In this document: positions 47,041-59,900 of the stretch, piece by piece | How positions within the stretch are numbered: the first letter of the stretch is position 1 | Layout: each line of letters begins with the position of its first letter | Source of the DNA: Lomentospora prolificans | Lineage: Eukaryota > Ascomycota > Sordariomycetes > Microascales > Microascaceae | NCBI GenBank assembly: GCA_029532625.1 | Contig: JARFXM010000005.1 | Location: 1,178,001-1,242,000 of the forward strand | Length of the DNA: 64,000 bases | Reading direction: 5' to 3' | Notes under the pieces: generated by a model | The model's input: only the letters and a program-made list of their open reading frames with translations | Database searches by the model: none | What the model was told of the DNA's origin: nothing | Program-made: the position numbers and the translations under genes

Positions 47041-48663
47041 ATGCTCGCCCCTAGAGCGGCGCCAAGGAAGGCCGCGGGCATCACCCGCATGGCCACCCGC
47101 AGCCTCGCCACCGTTCAGGACAGCATACCCCCTCGGACCTATGGCAATCTCAAAGATCAAGATCGCATCTTCCAGAACCTTTACGGCCGTTACCCGCCCG
47201 ATCTCAAGCACGCGAAGATGATGGGTGACTGGCATAAGACAAAGGAGATCATCCTCAAGGGCCACGACTGGATCATCAACGAGGTCAAGGCTTCCGGTCT
47301 CCGTGGTCGCGGAGGAGCCGGTTTCCCATCCGGATTGAAATGGGTGAGCGGTTCCCATCACCTAGGCTCCTTCATGATTGAGAGGAGGAGCAAAAATTTG
47401 GCTCTCTATGCTAACGTATCATTCTTGTGTAGTCTTTCATGAACTTCAAGGACTGGGACAAGGACAACAAACCCCGATATCTCGTTGTCAACGCTGACGA
47501 GGGTGAGCCCGGAACGTGCAAGGACCGAGAGATTATGCGAAAGGATCCCCACAAGCTTGTCGAGGGCTGTCTCGTGGCCGGCAGGGCCATGAACGCCACT
47601 GCGGCCTACATCTATATTCGAGGAGAGTTCGTCGAGGAGGCCGCGGTTCTCCAGCGAGCGATTAACGAAGCTTATGCGGCCGGCCTTATCGGCAAGAATG
47701 CTTGCGATTCTGGCTATGATTTCGACGTCTACATTCACCGCGGTGGTGGTGCTTACGTCTGTGGTGAGGAGACTTCGCTCATTGAATCCCTCGAAGGCAA
47801 GCAGGGCAAGCCTCGTCTAAAGCCTCCTTTTCCCGCGGCCGTCGGTCTTTTCGGCTGTCCGTCGACCGTCGCCAACGTCGAGACGGTCTCGGTCGCCCCT
47901 ACTATCTGCCGCCGTGGTGGAAACTGGTTCGCTGGCTTTGGTCGTGAGAGGAACCAGGGCACTAAGCTCTACTGCATTTCTGGTCATGTCAACAACCCCG
48001 CAACCGTCGAGGAGGAGATGTCTATTCCTCTTCGCGAGCTAATTGACAAGCACTGCGGTGGTGTCCGAGGTGGTTGGGACAATCTCCTTGCCGTCATCCC
48101 TGGTGGATCATCGACGCCTATTCTCCCCAAGCACATCTGCGATGATCAGCTTATGGATTTCGACGCGCTCAAGGACAGCCAGTCTGGTCTCGGTACCGCC
48201 GCCGTTATCGTCATGGATAAGAGCACAGATGTTGTTAGGGCCATTGCTCGTCTCAGCAAATTTTACCGTCACGAGAGTTGCGGCCAGTGCACGCCGTGCA
48301 GAGAGGGAAGCAAGTGGACTGAGCAAATTATGAGCCGATTCGTTGAAGGCCAGGGACGTGCCAGGGAGATCGACATGCTCCAGGAGCTAACCAAGCAGGT
48401 TGAGGGTCACACTATTTGCGGTAAGTTGATCCGATCTCTTCTACTGTGGGCGTATGCCTTTCATTCGTACAGCACGACTAACGTCGCAAATAGCTCTTGG
48501 CGAAGCCTTCGCCTGGCCCATCCAGGGCCTTATCCGCCACTTCCGACCGGAGCTTGAAGCGAGGATGCAGGAGTTCGCTCAGTTGACTGGTGGCGAGGCT
48601 CTCGCGGGAGGCTGGAACCATGACACCAAATCTAAGGGAAAGCTTGTTTCGCCAGGCCAGTAA
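47041..48663 (+). CDS. nuo-51: NADH:ubiquinone oxidoreductase 51-kDa subunit (NDUFV1, NUO51)
   Basis: Three exons: 47041-47343, 47433-48420 and 48494-48663 (introns 89 and 73 nt, each with a CTAAC branch site) give 486 residues. Residues 1 to about 25 are Arg/Ala-rich with hydroxylated residues (MLAPRAAPRKAAGITRMATR), a mitochondrial presequence. The NADH/FMN site is seen as GLRGRGGAGFPSGLKW (86-101) and NADEGEPGTCKDRE. The N3 [4Fe-4S] cluster is held by CGQCTPC (Cys384, 387, 390) and Cys430 in VEGHTIC. Role: this matrix-side subunit of complex I takes electrons from NADH to FMN and passes them to N3. An in-frame ATG at 46876 exists upstream, but 47041 gives the expected presequence. All key residues are intact. 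Confidence 0.97.
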
Positions 48664-49239
48664 CAGGGAAAGGAAAAGCTAAAGGAAGGGGTGTTTGATC
48701 ATAGAAATGCATGGGGTGTCTGTCTTTGTGCATACCGCGCGCTGTACTCCATAACTCCGTCCTCGAGGTCGTACATGGGGTGGGACCATTGTATCTACTA
48801 AATTCAAGTTTTTATTTCCTTTCTTCTACATCACGAATCCCATGCCCCTATCGCTGTACTGTAAAACAAACATGGTCGTGAGTATCTCGAAAATACGGCC
48901 CATCCTCGTCGACTCGTTTGAATCCCATTCACGCTAAACAACCTTTTTCTCTCTGCGAAAGCGACGTGTCCGATCAAGGAGTCAGCGGGGCCAATCAAAC
49001 TCCCACAGCCATTCAACATGGGCACCCTGAACCCAACTTACCATCCATCACTAAAAGACTCAGTCTGGCCGCTTTGGCTTACCTTTTTTGGTGTTTCCAA
49101 CCCATTTTGAGATTTATCGTACTCTCAGAAGCCCAGAAAATCTTTGGCCTCAATCGCGTTTGATTCCGCTACCTTGCCTGAAGAAATTTAGCCCGTGAAA
49201 AGAATCAGCACCACCTGAAACGAAGGCTAGGTTTGCGAG
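48664..49239. other. Intergenic: complex I gene 3' side and PEX11 promoter
   Basis: No gene is supported. A CCAAT pentamer lies at 48991-48995, about 245 bp upstream of the PEX11 start, and may serve it. The left half should hold the 3' UTR of the complex I gene. Confidence 0.5.
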
Positions 49240-50224
49240 ATGTCCTCCTACGAGCAGTTTATCTCGTTCGGGGTTGACAGCTGTATGTGATATTCACTTC
49301 TTTCTTATCCCTCTGGATACCGCCTTCTCCCGCTTTGGAGAATACCATTCCGGCAAGTGCAGGATGTTTCTAAAAGCGGATCAAAGAACCGCTTCACCGC
49401 CAAGTTTCGGAGCCACGCGTTCTATATAGTCCCATACCGCGCTCCGTAAGAGTCCCTCTACTAACCCACGCCACTCAGTTGGGATTGAGCGCTTCTTGCG
49501 CGGCGTCCAAGCCGTCTGCCAAATCTCGGCCAACACGCCCCAGGCCATAGCCTCCAGTCCCATCCCCGTCGCTGAGCTCGTCGCCTTTGGTGCCACACTA
49601 AACCTGGCCCGCCGCTTCATCCGCACGTGGCGCTTCCTCGACTGCTTCGCTGTCTCCCAGTCTCTTTACAATGGAGCATCCGCACCCACTCTCGAGCTCT
49701 GGCTCGACATCATGCGCCTGAGCCTCTTCGGCATCTATGGATTCCTCGAAACAATCACCCTCCCCGACTTGTCCGGCGTGACCTGTTTCGGACCGGAGAT
49801 GACCAAGAGGATCAACTTCGAGGCGCAAAAGTTTTGGTTCGGCGCCCTGATCTGCGGAGTCGTCGCCGGCGTGTCGAGACTGGTAAATCTCTACGCCCAT
49901 GCTCCCATCCCCAACGTCGACGACGTCTATGGCCTTGCCAAGGGCGAGAAGGACAAGGGTAAGAAGCAAGAGGATCAAGTAAAGGCAAAGAAAGCGGCAG
50001 CCGAGAAGGAAAGGGCCCAGAAATCGGCCGCGAAGAGGGCGCTTTTGACAAAGACTGCCGTGGATGCTATCGACTTGGTGATTCCTACCTCGGTGCTACG
50101 GTGGGTGGCTGTTGAGCCCGCCGTCGTCGGCTGGGCCATGTTTTTGTCGACTCTGTTGTCAGGTTATGACGTGTGGAAAAAGTGTGGCGTTGAGCTTCGA
50201 AAGGCTAAGGCGTCTAAAGCCTGA
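49240..50224 (+). CDS. pex11: Peroxisomal membrane protein, PEX11 family
   Basis: Two exons: 49240-49282 and 49479-50224, with a 196-nt intron (GTATGT..CTCAG, branch CTAAC near 49460), encode 262 residues. The N-terminus MSSYEQFISFGVDSFGIERF joins the amphipathic-helix region to FLRGVQAVCQI, typical of PEX11 proteins. Further blocks are LARRFIRTWRFLDCF and LWLDIMRLSLFGIYGFLETI. Hydrophobic segments occur near WFGALICGVVAGVSRLV and close to the C-terminus (VGWAMFLSTLLSG), with a Lys/Glu-rich cytosolic-type linker between. Family knowledge: PEX11 proteins bend and elongate the peroxisomal membrane before fission and set peroxisome number. The paralogue class (PEX11, 11B, 11C) cannot be fixed by eye. 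The gene converges on its minus-strand neighbour across 348 bp. Confidence 0.85.
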
Positions 50225-50572
50225 TGGATCCAGTTACGACATTTGGCGCATATGGTTTGGTCCGAATCACTCTCTCACGAGTTCAGATAGATGCTATAAA
50301 CGAGATTTAAGGGGGTCGACAAATAGACGGGTTGCAGCAGACCGGAAGCGATAGAGTTGGATGTCGGGGCTAGACATCATTTCTGCTATCGACAAAGATG
50401 GCTAGAACATTGGGTGGTACAAGTTGTAATGGTAATAAAACTAGGCAGCCAGTCTACCAATAGCTCACAACAACCTGCAACGCTAGAGACATCTATAACT
50501 GAGTATCCCAGCAGCCATCAATGGCCTCATAGTATAGGTGTGACGAATACACACTCCCCCATGTACATGAAC
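50225..50572. other. Convergent 3' intergenic region
   Basis: This 348-bp gap lies between the stops of PEX11 (+) and the CUE/Smr gene (-). It should carry both terminators. No other feature is seen. Confidence 0.6.
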
Positions 50573-52296
50573 TCATTTGCGCCCCTCCACGATATATTTA
50601 CCACCTTCGTCTCTAACCTTCCATCCGGCGTTGCAGAGTGCAGGGTAAATAGCCCTTCTCATCAATGAAACACCCCCCTGGCTATGGCGACCCTTACCGG
50701 TAATGATTGTGAACCCTTTTTTGGCTTCGCGGGCTCTGTACTCCCCTAGACCATTGTACCATGACTGTGTAGCGTTCAACGCGATCTGGACACCATCATT
50801 AACGGTGACGCCATGGAGATCAATCGAATCGGTGGTTCGACGTTCGTTGACCGTCTGGTATGCTAGCTGAGTCCTCATTTCGCGTGCCTTTTGAGAATAT
50901 TCTCTGGCTCTTTCTGAATAAACAGAAGCAGCCGCTAAGTAGAGTGGGTCGGATTTTCCGCGTTTTATAGAGCTCAAGGTTGAAGCGTGAGCAGATGCTC
51001 TGACCGCCTCATAATCGGCAACTTGTTTCGTCAATACGGCGCGGCTTTCCCTGGCGTTCTTGCTTGCTGAAGAGAGATAAGAAACTGGTTTAGGTGTTGG
51101 CTTTGTGCCTTTGGTCGATTTAGCCGGTGTGAGTCCACTCTCAACTTCATCTTCGATAGGAGTCAGGGTATACGGGATCTGCAACGGCCCCTTCGCCTTT
51201 ACGGAAAAATATTTGTTTACTAGGCGAGCCACCTCCTCGAGCCACCCGTCAACAGACCCCGTTATTTGTATGATGACAGAGAGGTAATGAAGAGGCACAT
51301 GCTTGTATTCCTGCTGGAGGTTTTGCAGCCGAGCCGTCTCGTCTTTTCCCTGAGCTTCTACGCCCTGGCTGATATAGTCGTCTAGGATAGCAACCGTTGT
51401 TGCACCCTGGGAGCAGTTGTTCTCTCGATAGGCTTCTGTCGCCATATCGTAGGGTATGTCCAACCGTTCACTGATAAACAGGATCTCGTTTACAGCTGAG
51501 GAATGTGTTAATAAGGTGATATCACCAGGCCTCTGAAATGGATATACTAACCTTTTTCTCCTAGGTCCGCTTCGTCGACAGACTCACTTCTCCCTTGAGC
51601 ATTCTTGCCCTTCTTTTTCTTCTTCTTCTTAGACTTGGACGAAAGCGGCGTATTTTCATCCTCGGGCTTAAAGAAAGCATCGATTGCAGGAACCTTCTTT
51701 GGTGCGGGTTCCACGTAAGCCACAGCAAGCAGCTCGTCCATTGCTGTAGGAAGGTCACCAGCGGATCTGTTTAACGCTCCTCTGATTTGATCTAGACCCA
51801 ACCCCGGGAACATGGATACTAAAGTCGCCACGCTCAAGTCATTCGGAACGCTCTGTAACCCATCAACGCGGGAATTTCCAATGGCATCATCCCCAGCTGC
51901 GTCGTCATCGTGGTTGCAGCTTTCACTGGATGACTGTCCGGCTCCGCAACGCTCTTCTCCTCGCTGGAACGCCGCATGACTACTTGTGGGCTCCGTGGAG
52001 CTATCCGTAGTGCAGCTCCTCAGGTCTGTATTCACTCCGTGGGCGGCAAACCCGGCGGCTTCCTCTTCCGTGGGGTCCTGGGCCAACTTCAGGAGAATAC
52101 CGCGGGCCTCCGCAAATGATTGTGGATTTTCAAGGTCATGTTCATTCGTAATTGCGAGGATCAACGGCTCCTCCAGCCTCGTGTGAAACTCGTCCTAGAT
52201 GTTTCATCAGCCGTCCTGGTTCAGAGAGACCAGCTGGGAGCACGGTTCTGCCCAAAAATGGATCCTCGTCTTACTTACTATTAGCTTTTGGCTCAT
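50573..52296 (-). CDS. CUE2: CUE-DUF1771-Smr domain protein, Cue2/N4BP2-like
   Basis: Three exons: 52279-52296, 51552-52194 and 50573-51495 (introns 84 and 56 nt) give 527 residues; the first exon encodes only MSQKLI. Residues 125-166 are a CUE-like ubiquitin-binding helix bundle (VATLVSMFPGLGLDQIRGAL). A Lys-rich run follows at about 193-203, then a second CUE/UBA-like helix set at 221-265. DUF1771 (about 403-443, ASVYSERAREYSQKAREMR) leads directly into an Smr domain (444-527) with IDLHGV and TGKGRHS motifs. Family knowledge: yeast Cue2 uses this architecture to cut mRNA in collided ribosomes during no-go decay. Asp446, His448 and Arg500 fall at the spacing I recall for Cue2's key residues. 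The start and exon 1 are the least certain part. YPL199C-type DUF1771-Smr proteins are an alternative but lack CUE domains. Confidence 0.82.
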
Positions 52297-53988
52297 ACTG
52301 ACACGCGTGGAATATGAGTACGAGGCGATGGTTTGAGTGGTATAAGATGAGATAGGATACCCTGATCCATGGTAGAAGTAGGCTAGAGGTGATGAGAAAG
52401 GGTTAGGAACGACACGAGCGCGGGCCGCGTATTTACTTATGGCAGAAAATGCCTAGGAATGGTGATTAGTCGTTTCAGTGACGTTTATCACTTGATCACT
52501 CCCAATAATGCTGCTACTAGCTAAGGTGCAACGTAATATCAGCGATGTGAGAGATTATTTGACTTGATCCAAACAAAGAGGATTTGTAAATCGCAGGGTA
52601 TAAGTGCAGAGAAATTGATAAGAATTCATTTTCACAATAATGAAGGGTAGGAGGTGGTTAAATATAAGGTTATTGGAAGAGATGGGAGGCTGCCATGACT
52701 CCTCTTTCATCTGTCTCGACCTGACTCTCACGATGTCAACTTGGAGTTGTGAACAAAAAGATAGCACTAGGCCCTGATGCTGGCTGTGCGGCTGTGCAGT
52801 GGTCCCAGTGCAGCGGAGCATTCTTCGCATTTGCTTGTAGCTGGCAATTAGAGGGCCTGCTGCATCAATATGAGGGATCCACTTGATGAGTCATCCAGGC
52901 TGGAGAGGCTGCTCGCTCGCCATTCCGCATCCGAATTTAAGGTCAAAACATTGATATAGTTTCGGAATACACCGAGGCTAGAAACGGGCCTTAATAGAGG
53001 GTGGAACGTGACGAAGACAACGTCTACAGCCCACGCGGAAACAACTCGAATCTTTGCCCACCTCTCCAGATTTTGGTTGAATGGTCCGTTGTTATATGGG
53101 TGCCTGGGCCTGGATTTGCGTTCAGGTACCTTGCTAGTCAGCGCTGGGTACCTCGAGGTACCAACACCGCTCGGGGTACCTCCATGTCATGACAGTGGAC
53201 CAAACTCGAGAGCTTGACACAGGTCCTGGTGAGGAAGGGGAAATAGAGAAACTCTCAAGATGGCTGAATACTCAAGGCAAAATGGAATTGCCAGAATCTG
53301 GCCAAAGCAGCGCAAACCCTAAGATCTTCAGTTCTTTCCATTGAAAATGGGAAAACCTCGATTGGCGCTTCAAGGGCCAAGCATCATTGGCGACTCGTGG
53401 AGTCGCTGTCACCTTCGGGACAAGCTACGTCACCGACGTATTAGTACCTTGCCTCATAACTCTGTGTGCTATCACAAGCTTCTGTCTTGGAGGACCCACG
53501 TCTCCGGATGGTCCGAGACGAATGATGCCCACCACCTTCCCATTGATCTAGTGGCATCGTAGTCACAACCACTACTTTCACCACTACGCCAACAGTCGTT
53601 TGCTGCGTGTCCATCACTGTTTCCCCCTATGCCCGGTTTCTCAGCGGCCCTACCTCGTTTGAATCATTGTCTTACGCCTCGCTTTCCTTTAGCCCACCAG
53701 TCCTCTAAAGCCATCTCTTCCTCCCAGAGCAAGCATAGACCAGGTCGGACATTCAATAGAGTTCTATCCTATCCCTCGATTTGCTAGACCGCCACCAACA
53801 TAACTTCTTCCATCCTCTTTCGCACACCGTTTGATTAGACTCCTTCGCTTTAACAAAGGCCACGCCAGTCCCATCCCTCGATCTCGAGAGGACGTTCGTT
53901 TATCTTTATTTATAAAGCATCCTTTCTGGTCCACAACTTAGTCCAGCCCAATAGCTACACCCAGTCCCTCTCATGTTAATTAGCGATA
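52297..53988. other. Divergent intergenic region, no supported gene
   Basis: This separates the minus-strand CUE/Smr gene from the plus-strand amidase and so holds two promoters. The right third (about 53550-53950) is pyrimidine-rich on +, consistent with the amidase leader. Frames are below 92 codons and unrecognised. GGTACC is frequent around 53120-53180. Confidence 0.5.
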
Positions 53989-56053
53989 ATGGCTGCTTCA
54001 CCAAAGTTTGTCAATTATCCGGAGCCGCAACCCGGGTATGATACCTGTACCCCAAGCCCTTGTTTGATACGCCATAAGTGTTTACTAAGTCGCGATGAAG
54101 ACCCGATGTTCCCTATAAGAGCGAGAGGAAAAATAACCCACCTATGAGGGGGACCTCGCTCATGCTCGGAGCCTATTTGTGAGTGACAAATATCCAATGC
54201 AATAGGCCACTGGTACTGCTAGCGCGTCAATATCACTAATATGTGGCTAGCATGGAGTCGTCGGAATGGCTGAGAAGCTACATCTGGCGGAATGCCGGCT
54301 TCGGGAACCTGAGAAATATTCGCTTCCAAATTGAGGATTATGAGCCTCGTTATGACCCAACAGTAGTGCCTATCGTCGCCGCTGAGCCTTTCGAGAAGGA
54401 GACCAAGACTAATGGCGTGAAAAAAGAGAATTCTTTCACATCCAAACGAGGCTCTCGATTCTCTGGTTACTACTCCGTTGCAGACTACCACCGACTCTAC
54501 CTGTCGGGAGAAATATCACCCGTTGCTGTTGCAAAGGCCATTCTACCTCTGATTCGTAGGGATGTCGAAACCCCTACCCAGTACTCCACGGCTTGGTTCG
54601 AAACCAAAGTAGACCAGGTCATGAAAGCCGCAAGAGCCTCAGCGAAAAGATATAAAGAAGGGAAGCCGCTTGGTCCTATGGATGGCGTACCCACGGCTGT
54701 CAAGGATGAGTATGAGATAGATGGCTACAAGACGTGCTTGGGATCCCGAAATGATTACACCGCGCAGTCTGTAGACGGAGCTAGCGTAACGAGTTGGTGC
54801 GTCAAGCAACTCGAAGATGCGGGCGCCATCGTGCTCGGGAAGCTCTCTATGCATGAATTTGGTCTCGGTAAGGTTCCCGGCTCTCCTCGCGCCTAGCGCA
54901 CTTCATTCCCGACAGAGGCGGCGTTAACCATAAGACAGATACGACAGGAAACAATCCGATCTACGGTACTCCTAGAAACCCATACAACGATGAATACTAC
55001 ACGGGCGGCAGTTCTTCTGGGAGCGGGTACGCCGTAAGCGCGGGGCTGGTCCCTTTCGCTCTCGGAAGTGATGGTGGAGGAAGCATCCGGATACCCTCAT
55101 CCTTCTGTTCCGTGTTCGGACTCAAGCCTAGCCATGGCCGTGTGTCATTCCGTCCCGGGCCGAACCACAGTATTACCTGCGCGGTTAACGGTCCTATCGC
55201 CGCCGATATCGCGTCTCTGGCCGCGTTGTTCGAGGTGATTAGTGTACCGCATCCCACCTCCGGATTTCCTCACCCTACAGCTTTCAGCGTCCCGGACAGT
55301 GCCCAGCGGAACAAAGTTCTGGGTATTCCTGAGGATTGGTTTGCAGATGCCGACCCCGCGGTTCAGACGCTTTGCCGATCGATGATAAGCAGGCTCGTCG
55401 AAGAGCACGGATACAAGACAGTCACAATCAAAATTCCGTTCGCTGCTGAGGGTCAAATTGCCCATGCCATGACTGTTCTCACGGATGGTGCAACGCTCTT
55501 ACCGGAAACGAAGAATCTCACTTACGCCAATAGGATCTTGCTCGCCATTGGCCGCACCACCCCATCAACTGATTACCTGCTTGCTCAAAAGCTTCGAGGA
55601 CTCCTGATGAAGCATCTTGCCTATCTCTGGAAGACGTACCCAGGAATGGTTATCGTCACGCCCACGACGGCCTGCGCTGGATGGAAGATTCAAACACAAT
55701 CGGAGCTAAACCATGGACTCAGTGACGGAGATAAGACAATAAGATCGATGTTGTACGTGTGGTTGGCCAACTTTTGCGGCCTCCCGGCCCTGACTGTACC
55801 GGCAGGCTACGTAGTGCCAGAGGGACATCCTGATGCGGGTTTAGTAGCAGATGAGAAGGTTGAGGGAAAGGTACCTGTCGGACTCATGGGCACAGGCGAG
55901 TGGACTCAGGAGCACAACTTGCTGCAGTTCGGAGTCGATGCCGAAGCGGTCGGAGCAGACGTCCGCACACGCCCACCAATCTGGGTGGACGTTGTTGCGA
56001 AGGCACGGGATGAAATGAAGAATACAGAGGCTGGAGAGTTGTGGGGCGCTTAA
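53989..56053 (+). CDS. Amidase-signature family hydrolase
   Basis: Four exons: 53989-54035, 54101-54178, 54251-54867 and 54939-56053 (introns 65, 72 and 71 nt) give 618 residues. Exon 2 is short; it was placed because only one frame links exon 1 (MAASPKFVNYPEPQPG) through PDVPYKSERKNNPPMRG to ESSEWLRSYIWRNAGFG. The Ser-cisSer-Lys triad is intact: Lys193 in GVPTAVKDEYEIDG, Ser272 in TGGSSSGSGYAVSAG and nucleophile Ser296 in GSDGGGSIRIPS, with the 24-residue Ser-Ser spacing seen in fatty acid amide hydrolase. Family knowledge: such enzymes hydrolyse amide bonds in many small molecules; the substrate cannot be read from sequence. No signal peptide is seen, so a cytosolic location is likely. No biosynthetic neighbours suggest a pathway. 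The acceptor of exon 2 is the weakest splice call. Confidence 0.88.
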
Positions 56054-56978
56054 GAAAAACGGATTGCTAATATCAGGTGGCTGCCTTTTTCGAGCGTGAA
56101 AGAGAATACGAGTGAGCGAGCGGTGAGCCTGACTGATGGCTGAGGATGCCTTGATAATCCCTGGATGATGCCAAACGGGGTTCTCTGGGCAGACTGGGTT
56201 TTGTTAAGTAAATATTCCCTAATACGTACTAGACGAGTAGAATTATTCAAGCATTTTACACTCCATAGGCAACCCTGAATACTCAAGCCGGCCCAAATGA
56301 GATGATCATGGATATGTCTTGGGACCTACTGTTACTTCCATTCGTTTACTATTACAGGCCTTCGCAAAAATGTTGGATCCAACACATTGGGCGAGGTCCA
56401 CGGTTGCAGTGGTTATCACGTGACTTCTTTATCTGGACCAGCCAGCCGTGACCACCCGCAGGCATCGGGCTTGGACCCGGGCTCCATGCTGGCAATGGCT
56501 GTTACCACTGTAACGAACGTGCACGGTCCCTGTGGGCAATCGAATTACAAGCCACAGTCATCACCACATGACGCAAATACCAAGCATGAGTTGGCCTGAC
56601 CCAGTTCCCAGTCTCGCGGAACCCCAAGCTTCAAAACAACGTCCCTCTTAGTCTCGGCCTGAAGGTGTCGTCCACTCGTTCCGTGAAGCCTGGAAACCAA
56701 TTTTTTCAAGTGAATTTATACAGTTCGCTATCTTCCGCTCTTCCCGGAAATCAACCTCTGAGCGGACATCCTCCGAACGTAACCCGATCCCCGGTCGCAA
56801 GCCAAGCTCTCCCAGCCGCTCGCCTCTCCCCATGCGATCGAACAACCCGACGGTGCAGCGCGGCGTTACAGCTTGAACCACCTCTCTGTCACCTTTTTCA
56901 AACTTCTATTCGGCTTATAGCTGAACCACAGAGTCACAGCCAAGGGCACCACCTACCGTTTGGCTGGGTGCAAGCGAA
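56054..56978. other. Intergenic: amidase 3' side and NPC1 promoter
   Basis: No gene is supported. Frames of 70-119 codons overlap on both strands without resemblance. The region just before 56979 should carry the NPC1 leader. Confidence 0.5.
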
Positions 56979-59900
56979 ATGCCCAAGCTCCCCGCCTTCG
57001 TCGCAGCGGGAGCGTTCCTTCTAGCCAGACTGGGAGCTGCCGACCCCCTCACACCAAAACATGAGGCAGGCCGGTGCGCAATTCGCGGACAATGTGGCTC
57101 CAAGAGTTGGTTTGGGAAGCAGCTTCCCTGTCTAGACAACGGCCTTGCGAAAGACCCCGAGGAGGACGCGAGGAGCCAGCTTGTTGAGTTGTGCGGGCCG
57201 AAATGGAGTACTGGCCCAGTCTGCTGCACTCCAGAGCAAGTTAGTCAAATCTTGAAGCTCGAGAATGCATAACATCATATTCTAACCTTGATGTGCACTT
57301 TCCCAGATCACTTCCCTCAAATCCGAACTAGCGACAGCAAATCAAATTATTTCTTCATGCCCGGCATGCAAGGACAATTTCTTCAATCTCTTCTGCACCT
57401 TTACCTGTTCCCCGGACCAGTCACTTTTCCTCAATGTCACCGCTACTATGCAAAAGGCTGGCAAGACTATGGTAGCGGAGCTCGACCAGCTTATTTCTGA
57501 TGAGTACAGGGAAGGATTCTACAACAGCTGCAAGGATGTCAAGTTTGGGCCCTCCAATGCGAATGCGATGGACTTTATCGGTGGCGGTGCTAAGACACCA
57601 AGCGACTTCCTCAAGTTTTTGGGCGATGAGAAAGCGATCGGTTCCCCTTTCCAGATCAACTTTCCAAAAACCTACTCTGAACCAGGCATGGCCGCCAGGG
57701 AAATGACTCCGAAGAGGTGTAATGACGACGACCCTAACTTCAGGTGCGCTTGTGTCGACTGCCCTGCTGTATGCCCTGAACTCCCCCCCGTGAAGCAGAA
57801 CAAGTCTTGCCATGTTGGTCTCCTGCCTTGTCTGTCGTTCGCCTCAATTCTCACGTACAGCCTGCTGCTGCTCTCCTTTGCTGGCACTGTAGTCGGCCGT
57901 GTTGCTTGGAAACGACATGCTAGGAGGCGCACCGAACGCTTGCGGCTACTTCAAGACGCCGCTCCCAGCGATGACGAGGACGAAGGCACTTTGGCCCATA
58001 ACGGTATTCTGAGCGATCGACCACAGCGTTATTACCGGATCAATACTTGGTGTGACAGGGCTTTTAGCAAGCTTGGTCATGCTGCAGCGCGATTTCCCGC
58101 TATTACTATTGTGACTAGCTTAATCATCGTGGCCATCCTGAGCGTCGGCTGGGTTAGGTTTGACATCGAGCGAGATCCCGCAAGGCTCTGGGTGAGCCCT
58201 ACCTCCACTGCTGCCGAGGAGAAGGCCTTCTTTGACTCAAATTTTGGTCCGTTCTACCGTGCCGAGAAGATTTTTCTCGTAAACGACCAATCGCCATCCG
58301 GCCCCGGCCCTGTTCTCAGTTACGATACCCTAGTATGGTGGATGGGTGTTGAGGAGAGCATTAAAAAGCTTCAGGGGCCTAAGCTCGGGGCCATGCTCGA
58401 CGACGTTTGCTTAAAGCCGACAGGAGATGCTTGTGTTGTTCAGTCTGTCAGTTCCTACTTCTCCAATGAACCCTCTCTGGTAGGAAAAAATACCTGGAAG
58501 GACGATCTCCGCGCCTGTGCCAAGTCTCCTGTGGAATGCCGTCCCGATTATGGCCAACCTCTCGAACCGACGATGATTCTGGGTGGTTACGACACCGATG
58601 TTGCTGAGGCACAAGCCATGACCGTCACATGGGTCGTCAACAATGCCGCCGAAGGATCCCCCGAGGTGATGAGAGCGATGGATTGGGAAACGGCACTTCG
58701 GGACAAGCTCAAGGAAGTCCAAGTTGAGGCCCAGGAACGTGGTCTCAGGTTGTCATTCTCAACCGAGATCAGTCTGGAGGAAGAACTAAACAAGTCTACG
58801 AACACCGACGCGAAGATCGTCGTTATCAGCTACTTGATCATGTTCTTCTATGCGTCATTGGCGCTCGGATCCACTACACTTTCCCTACGCCACATGCTAC
58901 GAAATCCCGCGATCGCTCTGGTCCAGTCCAAGTTCACCCTTGGCGTGGCTGGTATTGTTATCGTTTTAATGTCCATCACCGCCTCCATCGGCCTCTTCTC
59001 CTGGGCTGGACTCAAGGCAACGCTCATCATTGCCGAGGTAATCCCATTTATTGTCTTGGCTGTCGGTGTTGACAACATTTTCCTCATCGTTCACGAGTTT
59101 GAGCGAGTTAACGTCAGCCATCCTGATGAGATGGTCGAGGAGCGAATCTCTAAAGCGCTCGGCCGCATGGGTCCCTCAATCCTCTTCTCTGCCATCACGG
59201 AAACCGTGTCTTTCGCGCTCGGCGCTTTCGTGGGCATGCCAGCCGTTCGCAATTTCGCCATTTATGCTGCAGGTGCTGTTCTCATCAACGCTGTTCTGCA
59301 GGTCACCATGTTCATATCAGTCCTCGCGATGAACCAGATTAGGGTCGAGGACAATCGCGCCGACTGCATTCCGTGCATCCAAGTCAAGTCGGCCCGGATC
59401 CACCTTAGCGGAGGCGGTAACAGCAATCTCGGGGGACGCTTCTACGAAGTACCCGAAGAGAGCCTTCTGCAACAATTTATCCGCAAGTACTATGCACCCG
59501 CCATTCTTGAGAAGAAGGCGAAATTGGCGATTGTTGGTGTCTTCCTGGGTATTTTTGCGGCAGGCGTGGCCTTGATTCCGGAAATTGAGCTTGGTCTTGA
59601 CCAGCGAGTTGCCATTCCTGACGACTCCTACCTCATACCCTATTTCAACGATCTTTACGATTATTTCGATGCCGGTCCGCCTGTATACTTTGTCACGAGA
59701 GAAAGCAACTTTACCGACAGGGAGCAGCAACAGGCAGTCTGCGGCCGCTTCACAACGTGCCAGCAGATGTCTCTAGCCAACATCTTGGAAGGTGAGAGAA
59801 AGAGATCGGATATTTCATACATCTCTTCGCCCACAGCAAACTGGCTTGATGATTTCTTCCAGTGGTTGAACCCCGACCTTGGCGACAAATGTTGCATCGA

